Of a DNA stretch of 64,000 bases, positions 25,106-36,385 are shown piece by piece. Each line of letters starts with the position of its first letter. Position 1 is the first letter of the stretch. A program made the translations under genes and the position numbers. Below the pieces are notes generated by a model. That model was not told where the DNA came from. It was given only the letters and a program-made list of their open reading frames with translations, and made no database searches. This DNA comes from Pectinophora gossypiella (Eukaryota > Arthropoda > Insecta > Lepidoptera > Gelechiidae): positions 6,860,604 through 6,924,603 of the forward strand of contig NC_065404.1 of assembly GCF_024362695.1 (NCBI RefSeq). Reading direction: 5' to 3'.

Positions 25106-25173
25106 TATGTACAGAATTATGTTGCTACTTACCTATATTGCTTCTCTTTATTTTGATCGAAATAATAAAATAA
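24785..25173. repeat. Centre of the palindrome: TG/TA/CA microsatellite hairpin
   Basis: Left flank 24785-24868 and right flank 25105-25173 are reverse complements (shared GAGAAGCAATATAGGTAAGT). Between them are (TG)n, about 80 bp of (TA)n and (CA)n blocks. Several apparent ORFs here are pure repeat. Confidence 0.9.
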
Positions 25174-25292
25174 TCTATACTTATAATAAATCTGTAGAGA
25201 GGTCAATTCTGTACATTAAATATTTTTTCAAAATAACTATCAGGGGGTGATAAGTGATCGATACTGATGCCAAAAATGCAATCAGTAAAATT

Positions 25293-25329
<37 letters not shown>

Positions 25330-27304
25330 ATGTTCCTTATAGAAACAAAAACTACTGGACGGATTTTAATGAAACTTGGTACAATTATTCTTCACACTCC
25401 TGGACAGGTCATAGTATACTTTTCATCACGCTACAATCAATAGGAGCAGAGTAGTGAAGGGAAATCCTTTTGTATGAAAAATCTAAACCACTCAAGTTAG
25501 ACGTTTGAAATTTGGCATGCAGGTACCTTAGATACCGTAGAGGTGCACTAAGAAAGGAATTCCCGAAATTCCTACGGGAACGGGAATTAGCGGGAAAATC
25601 CTTTTGTATGAAAAATCTAAACCACTCAAGTTAGACTTTTGAAATTTGGCATGCAGGTACCTTAGATAACGTAGAGGTGCGCTAAGAAAGGAATTCCCGA
25701 AATTCCCACGGGAACGGGAATTAGCGGAAAAATATTTTTGTATGAAAAATCTAAACCATTCAAGTTAGATGTTTGAAATTTGTCATGCAGGTACCTTAGA
25801 TACCGTAGAGGTGTACTAAGAAAGGAATTCCCGAAATTCCTACGGGAACGGGAATTAGCGGGAAAATCCTTTTGTATGAAAAATCTAAACCACTCAAGTT
25901 AGACGTTTGAAATTTGGCATGCAGGTACCATAGGTACCGTAGAGGTGCACTAAGAAAGGAATTCCCAAAATTCTCACGGGAACGGGAATTAGCGGGAAAT
26001 ACCTTTTGTATGAAAAATCTAAACCACTCAAGTTAGACATTTGAAATTTAGCATGCAGATACCTTAGGTACCGTGGAGGTGCACTAAGAAAGGAATTCCC
26101 GAAATTCTCACGAGAACGGGAATTAGCGGGAAAAAATCCTTTTGTATGAAAAATCTAAACCATTCAAGTTAGACGTTTGAAATTTGTCATGCAGGTACCT
26201 TAGGTACCGTGGAGGTGCACTAAGAAAGGAATTCCCGAAATTCCCACGGGAACGGGAATTAACGGGAAAATCCTTTTGTATGAAAAATCTAAACCATTCA
26301 AGGAAGATGTTTAAAATTTGGCACGCAGGTACCTTAGACACCGTAGAGGTGTACTAAGAAAGGAATTCCCGAAATTCCCACAGGAACGGGAATTAGCGGG
26401 AAAATCCTTTTGTATGAAAAATCTAAACCACTCAAGTTAGACGTTTGAAATTTGGCATGCAGGTACTTTAGTAAACTTAAAGCTTAGTTGCAACAGGATA
26501 TTACAAAATTCCCACGGGAACGGTAGTTAGCGGGAAAAAACATTTGTATGAAAAAATCAAATCTAAATAAAAGGAGAAACTGACTGACTCAGTGACTGAC
26601 ATATCAACGCATAGCCTGAACGGCTAAATGTAGGCATTTGAAATTTGGAAGGGACATAGCTTAGGTACCGTAGAGGTGCACTAAGAAAGGAATTCCCGGA
26701 ATTCCCACGGGAACGGAAATTAGCGGGAAAATCCTTTTGTATGAAAAATCTAAACCGCTTAAGTTAGACGCTTGAAATTTGGCATGCAGGTACCTTAGTT
26801 AACTTAAACCTTAGTTGCAACAGGATATTGCAAAATTCCCACGGAAACGGGAGTTAGCGGGAAAAAAACATTTGTATGAAAAAATCGAAACCGCGTAAGA
26901 TAGATGTTTTCAATTCAATTCAATTAAATTATTTTTTATTGCATTCCATGTAGTACAATGGGGTGTTACATAGGTATAGGAACTAAAACATGGACCCTGT
27001 AGGGCACAGCAACGTTGAAGGGAAGAGAGGAAGTGTGTATTAAAATTAAAACTCAATGAACAATCAATTAAAAAAAAATCAATTCAATCAATTGATTCAA
27101 TCTAGCATGCATGCATACCTTAGTAAATATAAAGTTTATTTTTGGCTGTATTTTGAAAAATGGGAGTTATTGGGAAAAAAATTGTATGAAAAAAACTAAA
27201 CTGCATAAGTTAGATGCTTGAAATTTGATATGCACTCCCACACACACAAAGATCTCTCTCTTATATAACACGCCACGCGGACGAAGTCGCGGGCAAAAGC
27301 TAGT
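25174..27304 (+). mobile_element. Helitron-like non-autonomous element with internal minisatellite
   Basis: Starts TCTATACTTATAATAAATCT after an A and ends GGCAAAAGCTAGT before a T. These are the 5' TC and 3' CTAGT marks of Helitrons, with insertion between A and T and no target duplication. A GC-rich stem (CGCGGACGAAGTCGCG) precedes the 3' end, as Helitrons require. The empty site is confirmed by the other arm of the host palindrome. No Rep/helicase ORF. Contains a (TGTC)n tract at 25297-25328, a minisatellite, and near 26918-27110 an apparent insertion of another AT-rich repeat. Confidence 0.85.
25465..26560. repeat. Minisatellite, ~134-136 bp unit, about eight copies
   Basis: Units start with CCTTTTGTATGAAAAATCTA at 25465, 25600, about 25734, 25868, 26002, 26138, 26272 and 26406. 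Each holds GGCATGCAGGTACC and AGGAATTCCCGAAATTCC with small changes. Degenerate, partial units continue at 26640-26920 and near 27170. Confidence 0.92.
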
Positions 27305-27562
27305 TATAATATAATATTGCCGACCCAGGTCCAGTGAGAAAATTAAACATATTAATAATTAAATAAAAAAAATATAATGATTAATTAATTATTTTTTTTA
27401 ATTATATAATAATTTTAATGGTTATCATATAGAACCAAAAACAAATATAAAAGATGCATTTGTCTGTCGTTTTATCCATTAAACTAGAAGGTTGAACGAA
27501 GGAAAATCTGTACAGCGCCATCTATAACGTTTTTGAGGAACGTAGCCCGGACAGTCTCTCAT

Positions 27563-27977
27563 TAAAAAAAAACGTCAGTAAATATTCAATTACCTAAAAT
27601 AATATATTTTACTACAACTTCAACTTACGCATTCTGAAGTTGAAGAATGGATTGACATAACGTCTAGATAACGAGGTATGTATTCAACTTGTCAAATGGC
27701 TTTTAACTGTGAAGGTTCCGCCTATCGCTTGTTTATTGCCGCCTACAACTCTGACGTTTGACTACAATCCGGGTCACAGTGGCACTGTCTAGCTCATCGA
27801 TTGATTTGCGAGGACACATCTCGATTTTCAATCGCTACTACTCCGTCGAAACACTGTATGAACACCTACGCGGTGTAGCAGGTTGGGTACTCGTAAGTGT
27901 AGGGTATTAGGTGACTCTCACACTAAACACTACTTTGTTGCTGAAATTTCTCACAGTAGGTACCTATATTCATATAA
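27563..27977. other. Gene-free spacer
   Basis: Nothing recognised. Confidence 0.35.
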
Positions 27978-28090
27978 ATCTTCTTCTGTCGTGTGGGTGG
28001 AGTACCAACCTCATGAACCCTGGTGTCAGGGTTACTATCGAGCCGCCAAAGGCCCCTGACATGGCTCATGTAACGACTACTTACTTATAT
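27978..28090 (-). repeat. tRNA-derived SINE, family 1, tail fragment in reverse
   Basis: TCTTCTTCTGTCGTGTGGGT through ATGGCTCATGTAACGACTAC. It sits about 20 bp from a full plus-strand copy, making an inverted pair. Confidence 0.8.
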
Positions 28091-28111
28091 AAGTGAGTCC
28101 GGAGTATTGAG

Positions 28112-28420
28112 TCCGTGGTCCAGTGGTTGAGCGTTGGACTCACGATACGGAGGCCCCGGGTTGAAATCCCGGTGGGGACACATCACACAAATAATTTTGT
28201 GATCCCTAGTTTGGTTAGGACATTACAGGCTGATCACCTGATTGTGTGAAAGCAAGATCGTCCGTTCTTCGGAAGGCAGGTTAAGCCGCTGGTCCCGGTT
28301 ACTACTTACTTATGTAAGTGAGTAATCGTTACATGAGCCATGTCAGGGGCCTTTGGCGGCTCAATCATAACCGTTGATAAGCCTGATATTCCACCTCACA
28401 ACCCACACGATAAGTAGTAG
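28112..28420 (+). repeat. tRNA-derived SINE, family 1, full-length reference copy
   Basis: A-box-like head GTGGTCCAGTGGTTGAGCG, B-box-like region (GGGTTGAAATCCCGG, one change from the usual GTTCGAATCC), body with GTTAGGACATTACAGGCTGA and CACCTCACAACCCACACGAT, tail GATAAGTAGTAGTAG. tRNA-derived head, unique body, trinucleotide tail. Confidence 0.88.
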
Positions 28421-28740
28421 TAGTGCTGAATGAGGGTCAATCTTTTTTTTGGTTGGTTGCACCACAGCCATGTAAGTGCTCAGTGTTATACCGGCGTACA
28501 CCAAAGTACAAGAGACTAATCTAGGAAATGACGTTTGCTCGCTTCAGAGCTGATATTGTGATTGGCTGTCTTTGTATAATGAATGATCAAACGCGCGTTT
28601 GACGTTGGTAACGTTGGCGTAGGTATATACCTACGCGATGTGTAAGTATTATGTGACGATACAGTCTGGTACGCTATACGTATTCACTATCATCATCATC
28701 ATCAGCCGTACGACGCCCACAGCTGGGTATAGGCCTCCCC
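28421..28740. other. Gene-free spacer with (ATC)n and SINE-like fragment
   Basis: At 28689-28740 an ATC run and CGACGCCCACAGCTGGGTAT resemble the end of another lepidopteran SINE. Nothing else recognised. Confidence 0.4.
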
Positions 28741-29336
28741 CAAACGAACTTTCACTATACTCATACCGCTACAGAGTTGAAAATAGTGTGACTATCATAA
28801 TTAAAACACATAATAACGGGTTCTTACCGCGTTTAAATGGGGATATGAGACTCCCGATATTTAAATTATGGATCTACCTACTCCACTCCAATCTCATCAG
28901 TCATCCCGTGATCATGGCACTTGCAACAGTGTCGAGATATCGAGAGTCTCATATCCCCATTTAAACGCGGTAAGAACCCGTTATTATGTGTTTTAATTAT
29001 GATAATAACCGCGTAAACTTAAAACAGTGTGACTATCATGTATAAAAGTATAACTAAGAAATCTTTCGCTTGCTCTAAGCACGCTCTAAGCCTCGTTGGC
29101 ATATTACCTTAACAATTGGTAAAACTTCTGTACATGTCAAAACACACCCAAAATGAATACAATACAAGGTGCCTTAAACACAAAAGTAGCACGTGTACCT
29201 TCGCCATTAGACAACACTATTCACGCCTCCGACTACTATCAATACAGCAATCTCCATGCTGAAATGTTACTTATACATGCCACGAATCACACTATTCTCA
29301 ACTCTGTAGCGGTATGAGTATGGTGAAAGTTCGTTT
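28741..29336. repeat. Nested foldback element
   Basis: Outer arms CAAACGAACTTTCACTATAC... (28741-28792) and its complement (29286-29336). Inside is a second inverted repeat containing TTACCGCGTTTAAATGGGGA, with arms 28790-28868 and 28935-29003. A single inner arm recurs at 61883-61946, so the inner sequence is itself dispersed. Confidence 0.75.
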
Positions 29337-31296
29337 GCCACAACAATTCTTTTCAATTTTCCTCCAATCGAATTTGGCTGTAACATCAATCGAGTTCCCA
29401 CATTTTCCGGGAGCACTTACACAATATCAATCAGGTTTTATTGGTGTTGCCGGGGGTGCGGGCGCGGGGGGCGGGGAGGGACTATTTGTATCAATAACCT
29501 GTCAATGGCCCGCGCCCGCGGGGACCTCTGCCCTACGAGCTCGTTGCGTGCTGTGACCGCACGGATTTGATTAGAAACCCATACGATAGGCGTGTGAAAT
29601 TATTGCAAGTCGAACACTTGTTACACACATTGTAGAATGTGGGAGAGTTCGTAGGCAATAAAACTACGCTCAATGCCGATATCGAACGTTATGAAAGCCC
29701 AATTACCTACTCAACCCTACCTCTCTTTATGGGCTCGTATAATTTATAATGAATTATTTTCACTGCCCTCAAAAAGCACCCGAAATTATCATAACGTTCA
29801 AAGAGTAAAAAGTAAAAAGGTTTCATTTACAAAGTTTCCTCGTAACACTACATTATCTGCTATCAGTGGCGGGCGACAAAGTAAAATTGGGGGACACCTT
29901 ATTCCTCGGTTGGTTTGCAAAACACGTTCACGCTTCCCACCTATCCCCACATCTCAACGCTTATAGATAGTATCTGTTACACCTATTAAAGTCCTGTATC
30001 CTTCACCAGGAAATTTGAGTTTCCACTACATTGCTGTTTTCGTATCGTACTTGGATAAATGGTTTAAGCAATACAGGTAATGGATAGCGTGAAAGTCGTT
30101 TGCTTCGTGAGTTGAAGTGTCGTTTTTAAGTTCAGGATGTGGGATCAGGTGGGCGCCGTCTTCACTCCGCCGACGCCGATAACACGCTAATGCCCTCAAC
30201 TTTGCACCGCAACGGGTGGAAGGGGGAGGGATAGGTTGGGTAAGGGGGAGGCCACTGCTACGAAAAACGGGAAAAGTCAGATCACTCTTGTTATTGAACG
30301 CAAATAACTTTGTAAGCTATGATGATCGTTTAATATTGATAATACACATTTAATAATCTTTTTTCAGACCCCATTTATTTTGCTGTAAGTACTTATATAA
30401 ACAATGGGACTGAATACCTACATAGACCTGAGCTCATAGGCTTCTGTTACAGAATCAATCGTATGAGTTATGTTCCGCCATTATAAACTGACAGTGAAAG
30501 CACCAGCGTATGAACGCATATGCGTCTAAATGACGGCACTCATAAATACCTGGCAATAAATAAAAACGTTCAATTCCATTAGCAAACCATTCTGATAATG
30601 TGCCCACCTTAGCACGAGGACCTCCGCGTTACTCTGTAGCATTGTTTTAACGAAACGCGCGCGTTAACGTTAATATTTCATAACGCACGATAGGTAGATT
30701 CCGCGCAAACGGCAGGTCTGCGATTTGTTCCGGTAGCGACTCACTGCTCAGGTAAGAGTACATTATATTTGCGGTAATAAACGTGAATTTATTGCCAGTT
30801 ACGTTTGCAGTTTTACTGAAACGAGGAGATGTGTGCGGCGACATTAGCACCGGCTGCTTCCCCTGTTACCCTATTGTTCACGATATGCGTATACTTAGGC
30901 GCCCAATACTTTTTTATAAAAGAATTACTTACGAATGTAGTAAGTACCTACTTACTTCTTACATAAGTTTTCCTACATTTTTTTTAAAACAAATACAATA
31001 CAACAATACAAACGGGATAAAATAGAAAAACGGACTCTTAGGTGAGTGCAGCCTGTTGGAATTAAAGAGTACTAACAATCAATATTTGTAATGGAAGTAC
31101 TGTATGTAAGTATTGTAACTAAACATTATTATATCTGGAAGTGCGAAGAAGTTCGATGAAAAGTGCGAAGTCTGCCGTAGGCGTGATCGCGCAACGTTCA
31201 TTTTACACGATGTGAAGATCGAATCCCGCAATCTTTTGAATGGTAAGAGCTTATTACGATAAAAAACCTTTTATAAATAACGATTAATTCATCCAA
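29337..31296. other. Gene-free stretch
   Basis: 2 kb with no recognised gene or repeat. A G-rich block (GGGGGTGCGGGCGCGGGGGG) near 29453-29475 and a purine-rich block near 30220-30255. Confidence 0.4.
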
Positions 31297-31592
31297 GTCA
31301 TCATCATCGTCAGCCCATTAACGTCCCCACTGCTGGGGCACGGGCCTTCCCTATGGATGGATAGGGAGATCGGGCTTTAAACCACCACGCGGGCCCAATG
31401 TGGATGGTGGTTATTAACGACTGCTAATGCAGCCGGGACCAACGGCTTAACGTGCCTTCCGAAGCACGGAGGAGCTCGAGATGAAAACTTTTTTTTTGTG
31501 GTCACCCATCCTATGACCGGCCTTTGCGAAAGTTGCTTAACTTCAACAATCGCAGGCCGAGCGCGTTAATCGCTGCGCCACCGAACTCCTCA
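31297..31592 (-). repeat. SINE family 3 with 5S-like segment, copy 2
   Basis: Near-identical in layout to 13830-14132: (GAT) tail at left, tRNA-like and 5S-like segments at right (minus strand). Full length. Confidence 0.85.
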
Positions 31593-33919
31593 CCATCCAA
31601 GTCATACACATCTGAAACAACGCACAGTCTGTTGTCGTCGGCAGTGGCGGTGCGCGAACGTTCCTAAACGTTCCCGTCGGTATTCTGCGCACGTCCGCGA
31701 CCGTCCGCAGTTAAAAGGGGATTATGGGCAGAGTAGCCAATAACACGGTATTACGTGCGATACGCAAGGAGGCGTCCCGATAATCCCCGCTGAATAAAGC
31801 TTTGTTTTACTTAGACTTTAGGTGTGCTTACTGTAAGCTTCCTGCTCTTTTGGGTTGACGAGGGCAATAGCTGTTATGTTGAGAACGTTAGATATAGTAT
31901 TTGTTATTGTTACTGGTAAACGAATGAGAGTAGTCAGAATTATGCGGGTAGGTTTCTGTGTAGTTACCTCTTCAGAGTAGTTGTTCAAGAATTTTACAGA
32001 GAGGATTCGTTCTTTACATTTGACTACCCACCAACGATTTTAAAGTCGTTCTAAGTGTATGTATACGGTTGGGATACAATATTAATATTTCCTATCTATT
32101 TATTGTTAAAAAAAACATGGTACTCATACTCGACATTACAAGAAGAATGGTTTTAGGATTCAATATGTGAAGAAATGCACAAATAAATTGGATTTGTGGT
32201 GCGCTACAAATTATCTAGTGACATTCGAACCAGCAATTGTACCCCTCAAAATTATATTTCATTAGCAACATCACATTACCACCAGCACGAAATTCAAATG
32301 AAGAATTCACTCGCACGTTAAATTCAATCAGAGTTTATCGAAAGCGTGTCTCAATTTCTCCGATTGGAAACAGTTTTACAAGCAATAAATTGTTGCCCCC
32401 GCGTCACTGTACGTATAACATTTATTAGCTACAATCCAGATTAGATTAGCGTTGCATCCCTAGCCCGGGGGACCAGAATTTGTCCCAGTAATGTGGCCAC
32501 GCGCCGCACTAATTCGATGGACTCCGACCCTTGCGATGTGACTCGCATCTCCCTACTGTTTCATTTTAATTGAATAGTTGGAAGGGACCCGTTGTTTTCC
32601 TAAAGATAACTTTATGTCGCTTTGCATAATTGCCGGTCGTGTCGCTCTAATTTGTTACCATTTCGCAATCTGTCACACTTGCACTAGAATTGAATCAGCA
32701 GTGCAATCAGCGGACAAAACTATAAATTATAGAGGGTATCTATTTTTTTTCCACTACATGAACAGTTTGATTGTTGTTCGTTTATTTTCTGAGGGAAAAT
32801 AAAATTGTTTCTATAAAAGTGTGTTTGGAAGTAGGTTGGGTGCTTGTAAGTTATATTCTTAAATAGATTACGGGTAGATTTTAAAATACCCAATATTTTG
32901 AAATAATGTAGTTTCCTAAATTGTTTACTTATAAAATAATATTTGCACGTAATGTAACATAAAATTTACAAGATGTGATAACTTTAACAATGAAATTATA
33001 AAATTTATTAAATGTATAGCGAAATTTAAATCCTCCAAGCCTTTGCAAACTCTACAATGGCCAAACCGCAAAAAGCTTGTACATTTTCAGTTCAACGCAA
33101 CTGCTAACGCCATCTACCGGCAAGACAACAAACACGAACCGGTTTTCATGACCTACCGCTTGAAGAAGGTCGCATTACTCAGAGAATACGACGAACGATC
33201 GTCCTGGCAAAACTGTAGGGGTGGAGCTTTGGAGGTAAATGATTTTACGTATGATGATAAACATTTAAAACATTCGAATCTATTTATTAGGAAGGTGCAT
33301 TATAGATCGTATTCGAAATGTTTAAAGTACAGGTATCTATCTAAGTAGTTTATAAAACATTTCTTTATGTACTAACAAATATTACTTACCTACTTACCTT
33401 TTATAAAAATGAGATTGTAAACTACCCAAATAAAATTAAAATATTACTTACCGACGTAAAACGAAACATGAAGGACTTTTAATGCGGTAAGCTTTCTTGT
33501 TATGTGTGTTGAATAGTTTTCAAGGTTTACACACTTCTTTTGCCTGGCATTTATATGCGCGCTAATTTCAATATAATTTTCCTTTTATTTTTTATAATAA
33601 ACGCGTAACAATAATAGACGCGTGTGTTTATAATAAATATTTTTTTTAATTATAATTCATTTATTTGCAATATAGTACGAGTACAGTTTAGAGAAAGTTG
33701 TCTCTTTTAGATTCTCGATGCAAAAAAGTTATTAGGTAGGTATTCATTTTAGTTGTCATTTCTCTCATCTGGCTGATGTTCATTTTAGGTTTAAAAGCCA
33801 GAGAAAACGCACTTGGTCGAAATACTGCTTATATCGCAGTTGATTCAGACTTTTTTCTTAGGATAGCTTTTCTAGGAATCACGCTGGAATTAACAGGTTG
33901 ATGGTATACCATCACTGCA
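31593..33919. other. Gene-free stretch
   Basis: Unique-looking DNA. The 101-codon plus ORF at 33043-33348 has no recognisable domain. Confidence 0.4.
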
Positions 33920-34165
33920 TAGTATAAAACAAAGTCGCTTTTTCTTTCCCTATATACGCTTATATTTTTAAAACTACGCAACGGATTTTGATGCGGTTTT
34001 TTAATAGATAGAGTGATTCAAGAGGGAGGTTTATATGTATAATAACATCCATTAAATAGTGGAGAAATACTTACTGTTATTTTTGAGGTTTTTAATGTGA
34101 TGTCGTAAATAATTTCATTTTTTCCTCAGCATTGCACCCGAGCGGAGTCGGGGCGGGTCGCTAGT
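33920..34165 (+). mobile_element. Helitron-like 3' end
   Basis: Ends CGAGCGGAGTCGGGGCGGGTCGCTAGT followed by T, with a GC-rich stem and the CTAGT terminus. The upstream TTTTAAAACTACGCAACGGA segment is common in such elements. The 5' end is not defined; a different subfamily from 25174-27304. Confidence 0.65.
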
Positions 34166-34195
34166 TCTACTTAAAGCGGACCTATAGGTAGGTAT

Positions 34196-34424
34196 ATTTT
34201 AACGTGATTTGTTGTAGTTTTGCCTCAGATGGCATTAACTACTTGGCCGGCCAAGGTCGTAGCTCTGAGGACTCTCACCCGGTACAAAATATTTAAGACA
34301 ACAGTCCTGAGGGCCCCCAGTTGTGCTCGAACCTCGACTCAGGGCGTCGTCTGAGAGGGCTATATTTAAAAGAATTAATCGGCCCTAGTGGGCCGATACC
34401 GGTAAACGCTGCATGTGTGAGGGT
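34196..34424 (-). mobile_element. A-tailed LINE 3' end, reverse copy
   Basis: GATGGCATTAACTACTTGGC through GGGCCGATACCGGTAAACGC matches the 11667-11897 copy. The hairpin is GGCCCTAGTGGGCC here, with compensating changes on both sides relative to the CGACCC form. Confidence 0.7.
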
Positions 34425-35252
34425 CGTTTATTACGTCCTCATTTGTTGAAATAAAACAAAACACTATGTTAACAAACATTTAATTTCGCATTTTAGCAAT
34501 ATATTATTTATAATAACTATAATTTAGCTACAATGTAACTGTGTAGGTACTTCTATGTGTCCTTTTGAAACTTATCTGCAATGGAATTAACCGAGAACAC
34601 AGACAGCAATTATAATCTCTACAGTTTAAATACATCTACTCTTAAATTACTCTAAGATCGAAAAAACAATTTAGTTTCTCTGATGTATTGCACATTTACC
34701 TAACCAAGTGGAAATCAGGTGCGTCGAACATAGCAAATTAAAATATTATCTCAGTGGCTATCACTGCCACCACAATAGCCACTCAATAACAGTAGCCAAA
34801 TGTTTGAAATGCATTCCAATGCTCATTATCCTACTGCTACAACTATAACATTAATTTCGCGTAAACCATCACTACTAGACAAAACTATTAGGAACATATA
34901 ACATGTAGTTACAAATTTAAATGTATTTATAATTATTTTACAATATCATACAAAAAACCCATATTTCTCTTCAGATAAACGGCCGTGTACCTCACAAGAA
35001 GTAGCGGTCGAACCCCATACAAATCACGTGTCTTTTCAGTTCACACTCAAGTCATTTTCCTGTTTCACTTCAGACTGTCGGTACATCCTCGTCGTTAAGT
35101 TCAAGCACAACGCGTTCCATTGCTATTACCGCAGGGCGGCTCGCGCCGACGCACATGCAAATACCTTCTTCATTTTCTATCAAAATGATCTATATAAACA
35201 TTCTTACATCGCATCTACAGAGATCTTGGGGAGTTTTTTTTTACTCTTATCA
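34425..35252 (-). other. Probable 3' UTR of the T-box gene
   Basis: AT-rich, repeat-free DNA directly downstream of the stop codon. No convincing ORF. A minus-strand AATAAA occurs at 34427-34432 and an ATTAAA variant near 34479. Either could end the transcript, but the true poly(A) site cannot be fixed from sequence alone. A LINE 3' end (34196-34424) abuts this region. Confidence 0.45.
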
Positions 35253-35718
35253 CTAAGTTGGGCTGTGCGGGGGGTGTGGGGTGTGCGGGTGCGGGGTGTG
35301 CGGCGGCAGTGGCGCGGGGTGCGGACTGGCGTCGCGCAGCGAGTCCGGGGACGAGCCGGGGGACGCGCGTCGCGCCGGGTACGGTGAGAAACGGTGCTGC
35401 GCCAGCGGGCTGGCCGGCACGCCGCCCATGCCGCCCACGCCACCCGGGTACACGGGCCGCGGCAACTGCAACCCCGACCCTGACGCGGCCAGGTGCTGCT
35501 GCGCCAGCAGCTGCGGCGCCAGGCACGCCCACTGCCCCCACAGCGCCGCTGCCGGCACGCCATACAGCGGGTACGCTGCCCGCAGGAACAACTGCGACCG
35601 CGCTGCCAGGATCGCCTTCTCCTCTAACGTCAGGTTGTTGTTGTGCTGGTCCAGGTCGAACGGTCGCAGCGGCGACCGCAGGTAGTGCTGCTCCGCTAAC
35701 ATCGACTCCATCGTCTCC
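35253..35718 (-). CDS. H15: Tbx20-class T-box factor, C-terminal exon with stop
   Basis: Last coding exon, 466 bp including the stop codon at 35253-35255. The acceptor is GTTTGGGATTTCAG. The first base completes an Arg codon, then ETMESMLAEQHYLRSPLRPF. Vertebrate Tbx20 has a similar stretch after the T-box (ESVES..., RSP-I/L-R). Next comes a probably helical, conserved-looking block NLTLEEKAILAARSQLFLR and a Pro/Gly/Ala-rich region. The protein ends in a His/Pro tail of repeated PHTP units. The exon is very GC-rich, which produces several long shadow ORFs on both strands (for example 35215-35730 and 35258-35722) that are not genes. The tail is probably a regulatory region outside the DNA-binding domain; that is inference. 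Confidence 0.93.
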
Positions 35719-35806
35719 CTGAAATCCCAAACATCCATACTTAGCCCACCTTCTATCGATTAAAGAATAACCTTATGATGTAATGATTGCAATAAATGAA
35801 TATCAC

Positions 35807-35881
35807 CTATGATTGGCAGCGCTGATGCGCGGGTCGTCGGGGAAGACTGATGTTCTTTCGTGTTCCCCCGTGATATAGAAT
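35807..35881 (-). CDS. Candidate alternative cassette exon of the T-box gene
   Basis: A 75 bp segment between exon C and the last exon with all marks of an exon. The acceptor is pyrimidine-rich, TTTGTTTCTTTGTCGAG|A, and the donor is CATAG|GTGATA. It is phase 2 at both ends and has no stop. Inclusion would add 25 residues starting with an Arg codon, then FYITGEHERTSVFPDDPRI and SAANH. Codons are GC-ending more often than the flanking AT-rich DNA. The exon C to last exon junction without it (ER|ETMESM) matches the family better, so it would be an optional insert just after the T-box. The peptide is not one I recognise. It could also be a chance ORF. Confidence 0.45.
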   Translation of the reverse strand: MLYHGGTRKNISLPRRPAHQRCQS

Positions 35882-36385
35882 CTCGACAAAGAAACAAATT
35901 TCAAATCAAACATTTAGCACTTGTATGATTCAGTTAGCTTATTGATCAATAATTTTTTTGCCACAATGATATCAAATCAAGAAAGCAAGTAATGATAAGT
36001 TATGTTAGCGAATGTTCTAAGAGAAATCGTAGAATTACAAATTACACGGATACGAACGTACCATCGATCTGTGCCAACAATTAAATCGATTCGATTGCTA
36101 AGAAGTAATAAAGATGGAGGTGTAATTGGGTACACGGAGGCATCAATCAGTGCCACTGGACTCGTGTTTGTTTCTGAGAGCGTGTCGAATGCGCAATCGC
36201 AGAAACATCCCAAATCTGTCATATTCATGATGAAATGGAATATTAAGATAATGAAACCGTTCATAATAGCAGATAAATATAGACGTTTGATTATCATTTG
36301 TGCACAGATTATTGATGTAACGATCGTACTATAGTCACGTAAACATCCGACACCATACAATAAACATCTCAAAGTTGATAGTCAC

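Larger units (their letters stand above)
23630..27562. mobile_element. Large palindromic TIR element split by two insertions
   Basis: Ends (ATGAAGGACGTTTTAGGCTA and, reverse complemented, ATGAGAGACTGTCCGGGCTA) belong to the family at 19181-19749. The interior is a long inverted repeat: left arm 23816-23946 plus 24762-24868, right arm 25105-25173 plus 27305-27447, nearly identical when folded. Each arm carries one later insertion: an RT fragment in the left (23947-24743) and a Helitron-like element in the right (25174-27304). Removing each restores exact complementarity between the arms. TSD of the outer element not identified. Confidence 0.85.

Noticed and set aside
24786..25156. ORFs of 66-102 codons rich in Ile/Tyr, Cys/Val or Thr/His
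   Set aside because: Pure translation of TA, TG and CA microsatellites.
25465..26560. Possible CRISPR-like array
   Set aside because: Units are 134-136 bp, contiguous without unique spacers, in eukaryotic DNA inside a Helitron-like element; it is a minisatellite.
35028..35730. Long ORFs of 119-171 codons on both strands
   Set aside because: They are other frames of the GC-rich last T-box exon, which has the supported splice site and family match.
35977..36372. 131-codon minus ORF and 110-codon plus ORF in the intron next to exon C
   Set aside because: They overlap each other, show no domain and lie between supported splice sites of the T-box gene.
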